NCBI GenBank assembly: GCA_020631735.1
Contig: CM036179.1
Coordinates: 22,001,063-22,065,062, forward strand
Source of the DNA: Saccharum officinarum
Lineage: Eukaryota > Streptophyta > Magnoliopsida > Poales > Poaceae
DNA: 64,000 bases
Reading direction: 5' to 3'
Below are positions 46,771 to 58,861 of this stretch, piece by piece. A program made the translations under genes and the position numbers. The notes beneath the pieces are model-generated. The model was not told the DNA's origin. It worked only from the letters and a program-made list of their open reading frames with translations, and ran no database searches. Numbering within the stretch: position 1 is the stretch's first letter; each line of letters starts with the position of its first letter.

Positions 46771-48314
46771 ATGTCGTCGGCTCCGAAGCAAGACTCTGTT
46801 CAGCCACACTCTCTGTCTTCTGGCCGTGATCCAGCTGTTGTCGTCGGCACAGACTCGGCGATGCCGCACTTCGTGCTGGTGCCTATGCTGGCCGCGGGCC
46901 ACGCCGGCCCGATGCTCGACATGGCCCGCGCACTGGCAGGCCGAGGCGCGCTCGTCACGTTCGTCACCACGCCGCTGAACCTGCCCCGCCTCGGCCGCGG
47001 CCCCGGCGACGACGCGCTCCCCATCCGCTTCCTCCCGCTCCGCTTCCCGTGCGCCGAGGCCGGTCTACCGGAGGGCTGCGAGAGTCCCGACGCGCTCCCG
47101 AGCATCGCCTTCCTCAAGAACTTCCACGACGCCTGCGCCATGCTCCGCGCGCCGCTCGTTGCGCACCTCAGGGAGGCCGACCCCCGGCGAGCGGCCTCGT
47201 CTCCGACACCTGCCACCCGTGGACCGGCGCGGTGGCGCGGGAGCTCGGCGTGCCGCGGCTGGCGTTGGAGACCTTCTGCGCCTTCTCCTCGTTCTGCATG
47301 CGTCAGATGAGCACCCACAGCGTCTTCGAGGGAATCAGCGACGACAAGCGCCCCGTGCGCGTCCCTGGCTTCCCCATACACGTCGAGATGTCGAGGGCGC
47401 GGTCGCCGGGAAACTTCTCGGGTTTTGGCAAGGTGTTCGCCGACGAGGTCATGGCTGAAAATGCGAGAGCCGACGGCCTGGTGGTAAACAGCTTCGCGGA
47501 GCTCGAGCCCCTCTTCGTTGATGCCTATGAGGCGGCGCTGGGCAAGAAGATATGGACCGTCGGGCCTCTCTTCCTCCAGCACAACATGCCGTCGACGGCG
47601 ACCTCTGACGCTGAGAACGCGGCCGCCGTGCGGTGCGCGAGCTGGCTCGAGTCCAGGAAGCCCCGATCCGTGGTGCTCGTGAGCTTCGGCAGCCTGGCGC
47701 GCTCGTCGCAGCCGCAGCTCGTGGAGATCGCGCACGGGCTGGAGGCGAGCGACCGGCCGTTCATCTGGGCGGTGAAGCCCGGCAGCCTCGCCGAGTTCGA
47801 GCGGTGGTTGTCCGACGACGGCTTCGAGTCCCGCGTCGGGGACAGGGGGCTCGTGGTCACGGGCTGGGCGCCACAGAAGGCGATCCTGTCGCACCCGGCC
47901 ACGGGCGCCTTCGTGACGCACTGCGGCTGGAACTCCGTGCTGGAGTGCGTCGCGGCGGGGCTGCCGATGGCGACGTGGCCGCACTTCGCGGAGCAGTTCA
48001 TGAACGAGAAGCTCGTGGTGGACGTGCTGCGTGTGGGGGTGCCCGTCGGCGTGAAGGACGCGGCGCAGTGGGGCGTGGAGACGGAGGCCGTGGTGGCGAC
48101 GCGGGAGGACGTAGAGAGGGCCGTGGCGGCGGTGATGGGCGGCGGGGAGGAGGGAGCAGAACGCCGGGCGAGGGCCGCCGAGCTCGGCAGGAAGGCGCGG
48201 GACGCCGTGGCGCGTGGCGGCTCGTCGGACCGGAACTTGGCGCTTCTGATGGAGCACGTTGAGCAGATGAAGTCCACCGTGTGCGATGGACAAGAATATT
48301 TGAAGTATAGATAA
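46771..48314 (+). pseudogene. U4, second copy
   Basis: Matches 29145-30688, including the same five-C run (47181-47185) where the frame breaks. Both contigs carry this shift while other indels differ between them. It is therefore either real or a reproducible consensus error. Confidence 0.85.
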
Positions 48315-48446
48315 GTTTTTTATGACTAGAATTAAAAAAAATCACTAATAAGGTTGCTAATGTGATACTAGCAATTATCACTAGGTTTATCTCTCGAGAA
48401 TTGCCTTATTGCTCGTCTTCTTTTCTGGCAATGGATTTCTACTCTT

Positions 48447-50266
48447 CTACTGCATGACGTGTTGGATGAGGAGCGCCACGTTCCGGTACGACGACCCACC
48501 GTGCGCCACGGCCTCCCGAGCCTTCCTGCCGAGCACGGCGGCCCTTGCCCGGCGCGCGGAGCCCTCCTCCCCGTAGTCCATCACCTCCGCCACGGCCCTC
48601 TCCACGTCCTGCCTCGTCGCCACCACACCCTCCGTCTCCACGCCCCACTGCGCCGCGTCCTTGACGCCAACAGGCACGCCGACCCGCAGGACGTCCACCA
48701 CGAGCTTCTCGTTCATGAACTGCTCGGCGAAGTGCGGCCACGTGACCATCGGCAGCCCCGCCGCGACGCACTCCAGCACGGAGTTCCACTTATAACGATT
48801 AAATCTTCAGGAGTCCTGTTGTCAAATCAATAATTTTTCAATATATTTTGTACTAGACTAGAGCTCAGTGGTCCGAGCGAGTCCTGGAGGTCACTGGTCT
48901 GACAAATATTGATTGCGTAATTTTTCCATGGAATGATAATTCACTAATCACTAGTATTATTTAATGTTTGATATCATCTTTTAGCTGTGTTTATCATCAA
49001 TAATGAAAGGTCGATCTCTTGTTTCACGGCATGTGTGCATTACTAACTCTTGTTTTCTATATGATTATCGTCACTTGAAATAGCAGTAGAAAGTTCGCCA
49101 TAGGAGAATTTTTAGTCAGGATCTGCCACTGAGTTCCAGCCGCAGTGCGTGACGAAGGCGGCCGTCGCCGGGTGCGACAGGATCGCCTTCTGCGGTGCCC
49201 AGCCCCTGATCACGAGGCCCGTCTCCCCGACGCGGGACTCGAAGCCGTCCTCGGACAGCCACTGCTCGAACTCGCCGGGGTTGCCGGGCTTCACCATCCA
49301 GATGAACGGTCGCTTGGTCGCCTCGACGCCGTGCCCGATTTCGACGAGCTGCGGCAACGACGAGCGCACCAGGCTGCCGAAGTTCACGAACACCACGGAC
49401 CGGGGCTTCTTGGACTCGAGCCAGCTCGTGCACCGGACGACGTTCGCGTCCTCTGTCGTCGTCCCCGTCGACGGCATGGTGGTGGGGGTCAGGAACAGAG
49501 GCCCGATGGTCCATATCTTCTTGCCGATGGCCGCCTCGTAGGCGTCAACAGACATGGGCTCCAGCTCCGCGAAGCTGTTCACCACCAGGCCGTCGGCTCT
49601 CGCACTCTCGGCCATGATCTCCTCGCCGAACTCCTTCATGCCGGGACCCGTGAAGTTCCCTGGCGACCGCGCCCTCGATATCTCGACGTCGATGGGAAAG
49701 CCAGGGACGCGCACGGGCCGCCTGTCGTCGTCGACGCCCTCGAAGATCCTGTGGAGATTCATCTGGCGCATGCACAAGGAGGAGAAGGCGCCGAAGCCGT
49801 CGAACGAGAGCCGCGGCACGCCGAGCTCCCTCGCCACCCCTCCCGTCCACGGGTGGCACGCGTCGGAGACGACGCAGCACGCCGGCGGCGTGGTGCTGCC
49901 CTCCCTGTCGTCCCTGAGGCGCGCGAGGAGCGGCCCGCGGAGCATGGCGCAGGCGTCGTTGAAGTTGCCGAGGAGGCCGAGGCCCGGCAGCGCGTCGAGG
50001 CTCTCGCAGCCCTCGGGGAGGCCGGCCTCGGCGCAGGGGAAGCGGAGCGCGAGGAAACGGATGGGGAGCGCGTCGTCGCTGGGGGCGCGGCCGAGGCGGG
50101 GCAGGTTGAGGGGCGTCGTCACGAACGTGACGAGCGCGCCGCGGCGGGACAGGGCGCGGGCCAGGTCGAGCATCGGGCCGGCGTGGCCCGCGGCCATCAT
50201 CGGCACCAGCACGAAGTGCGGCGGCGAGTCAGCGCCAGCCACGGCGGCCGAAGTTCCCGGCGACAT
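48447..50266 (-). pseudogene. UGT73-like glycosyltransferase split by a 342-bp insertion (U5, best version)
   Basis: The ATG is at 50264-50266 (MSPGTSAAV); longer frames upstream start at a non-ATG codon. Exon-like part 1 (50266-49131) carries VPMMAAGH (likely catalytic His at residue 28), VTTPLNLPRL, FPCAEAGLPEGCES, SDACHPWTGG (likely partner Asp), VNFGSLVRS and WAPQ up to HCGWNS. Part 2 (48780-48447) continues the PSPG box and runs to HVMQ and the stop. Leaving out the insertion and one target repeat gives exactly 1470 bases, 489 codons plus stop, with no other fault. Role by family: UDP-glucose-dependent glucosylation of a small molecule in the cytosol. It is functional only if the insertion is absent in some alleles or is spliced out. 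Confidence 0.85.
48789..49130 (-). mobile_element. 342-bp insertion in U5, second copy
   Basis: Flanked by GAGTTCCA at 48781-48788 and 49131-49138. On the gene strand it begins AGTGGCAG and ends TTATAAG, so GT lies one base inside its 5' end and AG is its last dinucleotide. Removal from that GT to that AG would leave nine extra bases, in frame. Confidence 0.75.
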
Positions 50267-50959
50267 GGCAGACGACCGGGCGAGTAACTTGACGGAGTGT
50301 AGGAGTCGTTCTCGATTTGGAACTTTACCGTGGCTGCTTGTGTTGTCGTGCAAGCTCGACTGCTCGTAAATGGTCGTTGTACTAACTGACACGACGTCGA
50401 CCCGGTGCAAGCGATAATATTGTTTAGACGCGCGAGTCCAAAATTGTTGGCGTTGGATTGGGTAGGTTTTAACGCACGACAAGTGTATTTTATCACTTGA
50501 TGAAAACAGTCACGGAGAGTATTTGTGTGGCATGGTCCATTCAGAATTCCTGACTAGTCCAATCGTACAACGGCGATGGCCCAATGCCATTCTCCTGCAT
50601 CCTCATCATATATTTTATCCAATCTTCTATATAACTTTAAAAAGTAAGTACCAGTTTAGAATATAGCAAACTCCTATATATCTCATGTCCAATATATATA
50701 ATTATTAAAAATATCTTCCAAAAGAAGCATAATTTCTTCTAAATAAATGAGACAACCCATTACCCATTTCTGCTGCCGCTGCAGCAATATAGAAGACAAG
50801 TTTTTTTTTCCTCTAATACGCAAGAGCGTTGCGTATCATTGTATTAAGAAGAAAGAAAGTCAAGTAAAGTACAAGAGTGGTCGTTCCTGGCCCGACGGAA
50901 ACCACGATGAGGCTACATTTTGATTATGACTACCTAGGGATCCACAATGATCAAACTAA

Positions 50960-53172
50960 CTACAGGCGCGACCCTCTGCAAGCTGGGAACAGCTCGTCGA
51001 GGGCCTCAACTTCAGCAGTCGAGAGGTCGCCCTCGAAGTAGGACTCGTAGGAGCGCTTGGCCGTAGAGGAAGGCGGCGCCGAAGCTTCTAGGAGCCCCAA
51101 CCTCTTCTTGAGCAGAACTTCGCCGCGCTTGGACGTCGGATGTGGTCCATGTTCTGAGCAGCAATCCGTCTGCTCCGAAGGGGAAAGGTCTGCTTGGGCG
51201 GCGTCTTCTGCTTGGGAGAGGAGCTGATGAGGGGTGGCTCCCTTACCACCACCACCTCCTCGCGAAACCTGGCCAGTCGCTGCGTGGCCTCAGCAGGGGA
51301 GGGCGAGTCCTCCTCCATCAGTGCCATAGCGCCCACCGACGTGCCCCACACGGGAGACGATGGAGGCGACTCATGGTCCGTCGTGCACTGAGGGGCCATC
51401 AACGTAGGGTCCCACAACGAGGCCTGGCCCTCTGGCAGACAGCCAAGAGCCTCCACCAGAGGATCAGGTTCGAGGACACGACGCATGGAAGTCGAAGCAG
51501 TGTCTTCGCTGGCGGCAGCCGACTCGTCCCTGGTGATGTCCACCGACAACTTACCACTACTGCGCCGGCATCATCTCAGGCGGTGACGGGTACCGTGGGC
51601 TCCCCCCACGACCCCGGTCATGGTCTCCTCTGCGGTTGGTGTACCGCCAAGAGGTGTGTGCTGGGAGGACGGTTGGTGGCCGGCACGAGCGAGGCGAGGC
51701 CGACCCCTGCCGAAAGGCGTCGCCTTGGACCGACCACAGTCCTTGGCGATGTGGCCGAGACTGCGACAGCACAGACAACGTCAAGGTCCCCGGCAAGTCG
51801 CCACACAGTGCGAGAGGGAGAGGTAGTTGAAGGATCTGCCACAAAAATGAGCGGGAATCTTCTGGGCTTGCGCCCGCGGGCCGGAGCCGTGGTGAAGCTC
51901 AGCCGTGGCAGATGCGGGTCCTTCCTCTAGTCGGGGTAGAATCTCACGCCACCCGTCAGCGTTGCGGGCAGAGACCCAACTTCGCGCACCTAGGCGTTAG
52001 CGGGCGGGTGCTCGACCATCCACCGGCCGAGCTGGCAAGCCGTGCACCAGCTGAGGGCACGGCCGGCCACGTCGCCTTCACCGTCGTGCAGGCCTCTGCC
52101 CGATGTCCCCACCACCGCACCCTGGAGCAGCTGTGGGGCCCTAGGCGCGTGCGGGGGGCACTGTGGCCGGCCTGGCTGGGCGGAGAGCTACCTCCAAGTA
52201 GTTGAGGGATGGTCGCCGTCAGATTCATCACTGTCTTTGTCTGCCCATCAGCAGTGCTTTGAGCGTCCACCCAAGGATGGGTAGAACGGGTCCGCGGACA
52301 GGGATAGCGTGGAGCCCGACGTCGACTGGTGCGGTGATGAAGAAGGCAGCAATGGCACTCCGGTCCGCAGTGGCGTGCCAACACCCGTGGTGGCGGTGGC
52401 ATGCTGCAGCGTTGTTGACGCTGCCGGCCCGACGTCCACGTCCTCGTGCTCACCATCCATGACGTCCTCGACGACGACCGAAGACGCATCCACCAAGGCT
52501 CTAGCCATGGAGCCCGCGGCCGATGGCCGCCGAGGCAGAGGAGTGCCAGCGCAGCACCCCGAAGTGGCCCAGTAGGGCCTCCAGGCTGCGGGGAGGAGGT
52601 CCTGGTCACCGGATCTAGGCCCGGCAGTGCCCCAATGGCCACCTCCGGCGCGGACGCAGCAGCGACGGCCGACTCGGGCGGTGGCGCGGGCGGCTCAAGA
52701 TCTCGGGCCGGGGGCGCATGGACCCATCAATGGCGGAGAGGGGAGGAGAGGTGGAGGGGGAGTAGGGTGTTGCGGACGCTAGTGCCGGAGTGGCAGCCAG
52801 CGTCGCTGGCGGCGACGGCGGCGGGCCTGACAGGGCGCCGCCTAGGGTTTGCCAACCAGCCAGCCCACCCGCTTCAGCGACCCTATGAGCTTCCTTAGGC
52901 GGCGTGAAGGAGGCCCAGGCCACCGGATCCGGGCCTGGCGGAGCTCCGATTGCCGGCCATGGTGCCACCGCCGTAGTGGAGGCCGGTCCCTGTGCGGGCG
53001 TCTCGGGGATGGGGGGCCACTCAGGTCGCTCACCGGTGGGGAGGGGAGTAGAGGAGGAGGGGAGAGGGAGTGGGAGGAGGGGGTGGCAGGCGTTGGCGCC
53101 GCAGAGGCGACCGACACCACCGGCGGCGGTAGGGGCAGGGCCGTCAGGGCGGGGTCGCCCAGGGTCACCCAC
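50960..53172 (-). pseudogene. Zinc-knuckle retroelement-type protein remnant, copy C
   Basis: Same organisation as copy A: Pro/Ser-rich N-terminal part (53172-52615), middle part in broken frames, C-terminal tail with RSRRIAAQNMDHI (within 51549-51088). The tail frame is lost just after that motif, where copy A keeps it. This copy spans the point at which contig 1 ends (52327). Confidence 0.55.
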
Positions 53173-53351
53173 CCAGGGCTTTTTCTCCCATGTCTTCGAA
53201 TGTTACTGGACCACTGGAATTCAATCTGCTACAACAATGCTCTTTTATATCCTATAATTGATTTTGAGTGATTCGCTTCTCATGTAGTCAAGACTAACCC
53301 ATAGAAAAATCATAGAATATAAGAGTGCTAGCCAATGGCTTTCACCTTTTT

Positions 53352-56300
53352 TATATAAAAAATACACTTTTCCAATCTGATGGTCGCATGGGTTTTGTCC
53401 GTTTGCCCAGGCGACACGCGACACGCGCGAGCGCGAACGCTGGCGACGCGCGGGGTCACAGGTTCGATTCCTTTTTGTCGGGTCCACTCGGGTCCAAAAT
53501 TGTTGTGCGCGCCCGTTACCGAAAATGTTGTCGACTCCGCCTTAGATTGCAACCCGGATAGGACACTGTTCAAATTCCTAGGTCATCACGCCCAGACAAG
53601 AAGGGATTCGTGTTTGGGGGTCCAGGTGGAGGGGGCGACCGGCGATTCCCCTGCTCCTCTTCGTGTTCCTCTTCGTCCAGGCCCACCGGAGGTCCTCCCT
53701 CGTCGATTTGGAGGCCTACCGGAGGTCCTTCCTCATCATCGTTGTCTTGTATGTTTGGTCGTGGCTCCCTCTCCCTCTGCTTTGTGCTCGTTTGCTTGGA
53801 GGTTGTTCTTCTAGATCTGGCTCGAATCCATGCATGGTTGGAAGATTGGGCGGGGGATTTGTCTTTGTGATGGATGATTGGTCGAAATGGGGGATCCGCT
53901 GCATATATGTTTTGGGATGCTGTCGGTTCGTTGATAATTCAGGCTATGGGGAGGGGATACGAAAGAGGGGATGAGGACTGGTTGCAGCGGTGGATGTGGT
54001 GTTCGTTTGATGCCGTCTTCTATTCCGTGTTGTCATGCATGCGTCTCTTCGCGGCCGTGGATGTGGTGTTCATTTCTTCGCGTCGATGAGCACTCGGTGG
54101 CGTCATTACTTCTATTTTTGGGCTTTTTTCGTCAGGTCTCTTGTCTACTTTGTTGTCGGTGGTAGGAATTCCTCCATGGTTTAGTTTGTATTGGTTGCCG
54201 TCATGGTTGGTTGCTTGGACGACATGCATGGTAGTTGTGGCGCTGGGAGTGGGGGATTTTGCGAAATGGGGAACTGCATGATTCATACTCTATTTTAGGC
54301 TTTTCTATTTTTTTGTTGCTATTTGGTAGATCTGGTGTCTGCATGATTTCAGACTAGTTCAAATATCTATGGTAGTTTGCTCAAACGTGCATGGCAAGTG
54401 GGAGGAGCATGTCCTGGATATGAGCATGTCCTGGAGATGAGCATGCTTCTCCATGGTAGTTGTTTGCTCTATTCTATTGTGGATTATGGATTGTGATGGG
54501 TGCATGTCCTGGAGAAGCATGCATTTGTAGCAATGAGTGTGGTGTGTTTCTTGTAGACTTGGTTCGTCATGGTATGGTATGGTGTTGGATTTTGGTTGTG
54601 GCCCTGGTTGCTTGCTCTGACGGCAGGCATGGTGATTGGGATGGCAAAATGGGGGTGGGGCTTGCTGGCAGGGCTCTCGTGTGGCAAGCAGAGGTATGGG
54701 GTGGTGGGGTTTTCATTTGTTCCATTTCTGCAGTATTTGGATCTTACATTTGTGGTGTTTGCATTTGTTCTTGTCCATGAGCAGATTCATTTCTATGCTT
54801 CAGTTGGGAGTTGTGATTCTTATGTTGAGATGATTCACAATAGACTTGAATAAAAGGTGATTTAGAGATTGCATGCTTATTGCACCCAAAATGATGATTC
54901 ATCCCAATGATTAAATGATGATTTGTGCCTTTTCTACTTGAATTGCATCAGTCCATAGTACTACTGCATCATATGTGTGTCTAGTACATATACTTACTAT
55001 TATTCGGTGAATAATATTTATTGTTTGCAGGAAGCTAAATAGATTTCATTTTGGAGTCGCTTGTATGAATTTGCATGTTCTGCTATATTAACCTCTTTGC
55101 GCTCCCTCTGCTCACTGATTGGGAATCCTATACTATGTTGCAACCTGCAGCCGACCATTTTTCTTCCTCCTTGGGCATTAGGTTCACATCTTAAAAGGAT
55201 TTGCACCTCCACTAGGGACAGTTACATTTATTTGAGGCCAATTCAGTATACTGTATAAAACTCCCTTTTTTGAAGTTGGGTTAACTGTTTGGTTTTGCTG
55301 AAACTAGTACCCGAATGAGAAAGCCTTTTATCCTTTATTATCAAGTTGTTTTGCATGTTAAGGATGTATCAGTTCTGTCATCGGTTTATATGGATCTATC
55401 GCAGTTTCTGAAAACCACCTCTGTTTGCTCAGACTCGACAAATTAGTCTATGTGGGAACTGTCTACACTATTTCTCAGAGTTGAGAAAGTGCCTAGACAA
55501 GAAAAGTTAACCTTTCATTCCTTAAGTTTTGGCCATATTATTTTTAAAAGTGCTCAGACAATAGATTTTTAAAAGCTATGCATGCTGCTACACTAATGTG
55601 CCTTTGGCCTTATTATTTGTATGGAGCAGATAAGTGTTTGCCTCTGCATAACCAAACATAAACACTATTCTGAGTTTCTCTTCCTTATAGGGTGTTTTAC
55701 TATCCATTTTTTGTATCTATCATGCTAGTGTATTTTTTCTGCTCTGTGCATATCTTCAGTGTTTAGAAACACTATCCTGGTTGCCTATATTTTTTGTATC
55801 AGTTATGCACTAGTTCACTATCCATTTGATTAATATTAAATGGCCTACTTCTCTATATTTTTAGTATCAGTTATGCATTAGCTGCACCTAATTATCTATT
55901 CTTAGACCTGTCACAGGTTGCATGTTCTTGTTGTCTGCTATTTGGTATTGTAATGTGATAATATGTCTGTATAAGTCTATTCTTAGACCTGTCACAGACG
56001 TTGTAGGCATGAGCGCCACTCACCCTCCAATTCCAATATTTGTCCTCTGCATTGTTTTAAACAGTAGCCTTGGGTGATTCCCAACTACATAACAAAACGA
56101 GGAGAGATTTGTAAGACAGAATTAGGCTTCTAGCCATTGCTCAATTAGAAGGAAGTATTATCTTTCACTTAAAAATATGTCTACATCTTTTGTAGACTAG
56201 GTTCAATTCCTCTAAAAATGTAGCCAACAGTTTTAATCATCCAAATGATAGAGCACATGATTCCTATCACTTCTATAAAGGAACATTGAGCTGATTTTTA

Positions 56301-56638
56301 AAATTTCTAACGATGTTAGAAGGGTGTTGTTATGGTGGATTGTAGTGCAAATTTAGTGCATGCCAACAAACTTTAGCAAATTCCCAAATCAAAAATAGAT
56401 GTCATGGAGATGGAGATTCTCAAAAGTGATCCAAATAGAGGACATAAGCTTTGTAAAGTCATGATTTTCTTTTCCTTTTTATAGTAGCTGTCGGCCAGGT
56501 GTACCTTTATAGAAGTTTGTTCGGATGGCATGTATGGCGAGTGGGAAGGCTAATTGGGGGTGGGGCTTGCCGGTGCTGTGCTCGTGTGGCAATTAGAGGT
56601 ATGGGGGTGCCCTTTGCATGTTGCCCTCTGCATGTTTC
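53352..56638. other. Unrecognised region between retrogene and SIRE element
   Basis: No domain is recognised in any frame. The plus strand is T-rich with intron-like stretches and one good acceptor context (TTGTTTGCAG at about 55021-55030). It could be non-coding leader and introns of an unidentified gene, or old repeats. A tRNA-type B box (GGTTCGATTCC) lies at 53461-53471. GAGCATGTCCTGGA-type words repeat at 54400-54510. A unit of about 80 bp at 54637-54705 recurs at about 56540-56610. Confidence 0.4.
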
Positions 56639-57559
56639 TGTAAGGTCCTAGATGGCTAGAGGGGGGGTGAATAGCCTATAAAAATTCTACAAGAACCACT
56701 TAGCAAACTTGTTAGAATAACAAATGCCATAAAGCGAGTTTTGCTTAGCTTACGGTTGTGATGCAAGCCTCTTATCCACAAGTCTAGTAGATTATGATCT
56801 CTAGTTCACACAAGGGCTATGTCACTAAACTTACACTAGTGAGCAAGCTAACAACTACTAGCAAAGGCTACCACTAGAGCTATACAAGATAATCTAGTAA
56901 ATGTAAATGCAAGAGAGAGGATTGTGATTCTTATACCGACGGTAGAGTGAAGATGTTGCCAATCACCAAGATGATATACAATCAATCAATATTAACAACA
57001 ACACAATATGAAGACCAACCACCGGGAGACAAGTGACACAATGTTTTTGTTCACCCGGTGTTCACTTATGCACCGACAAGCTACGTCACCGGTTGTGTCA
57101 ACCAACACTTAGATGGTTCCTCGGTGTGACCCTCAAGTCACTTGCCCCTCAAGGCACGCCCCGCAAGGCACCACAAGACATCACTCTCAAGTGAGGTAAC
57201 TCAATGACATGCGCAATCCACTAGAGTTGCTTTTGGCGCTCCGCCGAGGAAAGCACAAGAACCTCTTACAATCAACCGGAGGTGGCCAAGAACAATCTCC
57301 TTCTCTTGCCAACACCTCCAACAATCTCCAAGCTGGCTAGGAGCGGTACTCGCCAAGAGTAACAAGAAATCCACCGGCAAAACCACCCACAAGTGCCACT
57401 AGATGCCCTCAAGCTATGCAATGCACTTTGGGATCACTCAATCTCACTTTTGATTTGCAATCAAGCAAGAGAGATGAGTGGGAGGGAGAAGCTCTAGCTC
57501 AAAGGATGCACAAGAGTGTTAGAAATCACGAGAGACCTCCCCAAGGGCTGGCCAACAAG

Positions 57560-57567
57560 TATTTATA
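57560..57567 (-). promoter_or_regulatory. TATA box of the LTR promoter
   Basis: TATAAATA in element orientation, conserved in sequence and position with 26161-26168. Confidence 0.6.
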
Positions 57568-57609
57568 AGCATCACAAACGAATAGAGCCGTTGTACCCCT
57601 TTACTGGAC

Positions 57610-58090
57610 GTTTTTCGGGATGACCGGACGCGCCGGTCGAAACTGACCGGACGCGCTCAACCGCGTCTGATCCTCCAACGATCACTGTGCCAACGGTCAA
57701 AAACCACGACCGGACGCGCCTCTCAACTGACCGGACATGCCGGTCCCGTGAGTGACCGGACGCGCCGATCGCACAGCACTGTGTGCCCGTGAAGCAACGA
57801 TCGGACGCGCTCCAGACAATGACCAGACGGGATAGTGCCAGCGTCCGGTTAGAGTCCAGTAAGCTCCCTCAACGACCAGAAGCGTCCGATCGCGTGTGAC
57901 CGGACGCGCCGCACGTCCGATCGACCTTGCGAACTTCAGTTCCCTCTGGGCGCCTGACCGGACGCGCCGGTCCCGCGAGTGACCGGACGCGCCGGTTGCA
58001 AACCCTAACACCCGCGCGCCTGACTGCTGCGATGAACTGATCAGACGCGTCCGGTCATACCATGACCACGTTCGGTGCAGCGTCTGGTCA
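57610..58090. repeat. ACCGGACGCG motif array in the LTR
   Basis: A dozen or more variants of TGACCGGACGCGCC in both orientations, again directly upstream of the LTR TATA box in element orientation. Motif number and spacing differ from the array at 26219-26605. Confidence 0.75.
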
Positions 58091-58861
58091 CCTCTGTGAC
58101 CTCCGTTCGCCTCTGTTTCTTTTCCAACTTCCGACGTAGTGGAAAGTAGGCATTTTAACTCCTCGAAAACGCCTAAATCCCGCGCTCGCAAGCTCGGCGG
58201 GAGGGAGAAAGAGACCCAAACCCTCTCTACCGCTTAAACTTCATCACCTTCGTAAATGTGCCAACACCAACAAGTGATCACCACCTTGTGCACGTGTGTT
58301 AGCATTTTCATAATCATTTTCAAAGGTTTTCCAGTTAGCTCACTAGGCCCTACATGCAATGCACTTCATGAATTCACCTAGTGGCACCCGTGCGTCGAAT
58401 AACCGATAAGACTTCCCCTTTTAATAGTTCAGCTATCGATCCTAAACCACTCACACCCTCTATGGTGTCTTGAGTGCAAAACAAAATGGCCCTATAGTTA
58501 TACCTTTGCCTTGAGCCCATTTTATTTTTCCAAAAGATATGATCCACTTCATATCATCACATGACCGTCTCGATCCATCGACCTTGACTTCACTTGCTCT
58601 TCACCGTTGCATCGGTCCGTCAGCGCCAAGTCTTGCTCAAGCTTCACCATCGCATGGTCCTTCGCTTCGAAGCCTCGACTTGCCCTTCACCTTCACAACT
58701 GGTCCATCGAGCCAGACATCATCTAGGTCTTCATCATCTTGGTCACATGAGTCAATGTCATGTGTCATATTCAATGACCACCTTTATCTAAATCATCCAC
58801 TTAGATACAAAGGTTAGTCCTAGGTTTTATCAATTAGCCAAAACCAAACTAGGGACTTTCA

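Larger units (their letters stand above)
34792..52327. repeat. 17.5-kb block, second copy (start of contig 2)
   Basis: Repeats 17165-34691. Differences in the first 14 kb are a few homopolymer-length changes. It begins abruptly after the gap and continues beyond the point where the first copy stops, straight through the retrogene. Confidence 0.95.
56639..58861 (-). repeat. 3' LTR of the SIRE-type element
   Basis: 2223 bp from TGTAAGGTCC to GGACTTTCA on the plus strand, next to the polypurine tract. It is related over its whole length to 25265-27190. Confidence 0.8.

Noticed and set aside
48789..49130. Treating the U5 insertion as an ordinary conserved intron
   Set aside because: It is flanked by an 8-bp direct repeat, is absent from paralogue U3, and exact removal does not use GT-AG. 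Splicing is only possible with three added residues.
50267..50482. N-terminal extension of U5 (and of U0 and U1) upstream of the chosen ATG
   Set aside because: The longer frames begin at non-ATG codons and add residues without family similarity. The chosen ATG gives the usual distance to the catalytic His.
17165..52327. A true tandem 17.5-kb gene-cluster amplification with ten UGTs
   Set aside because: The only junction that would prove it is hidden by a 100-N gap, and the differences are contig-end indels. Overlap is simpler.
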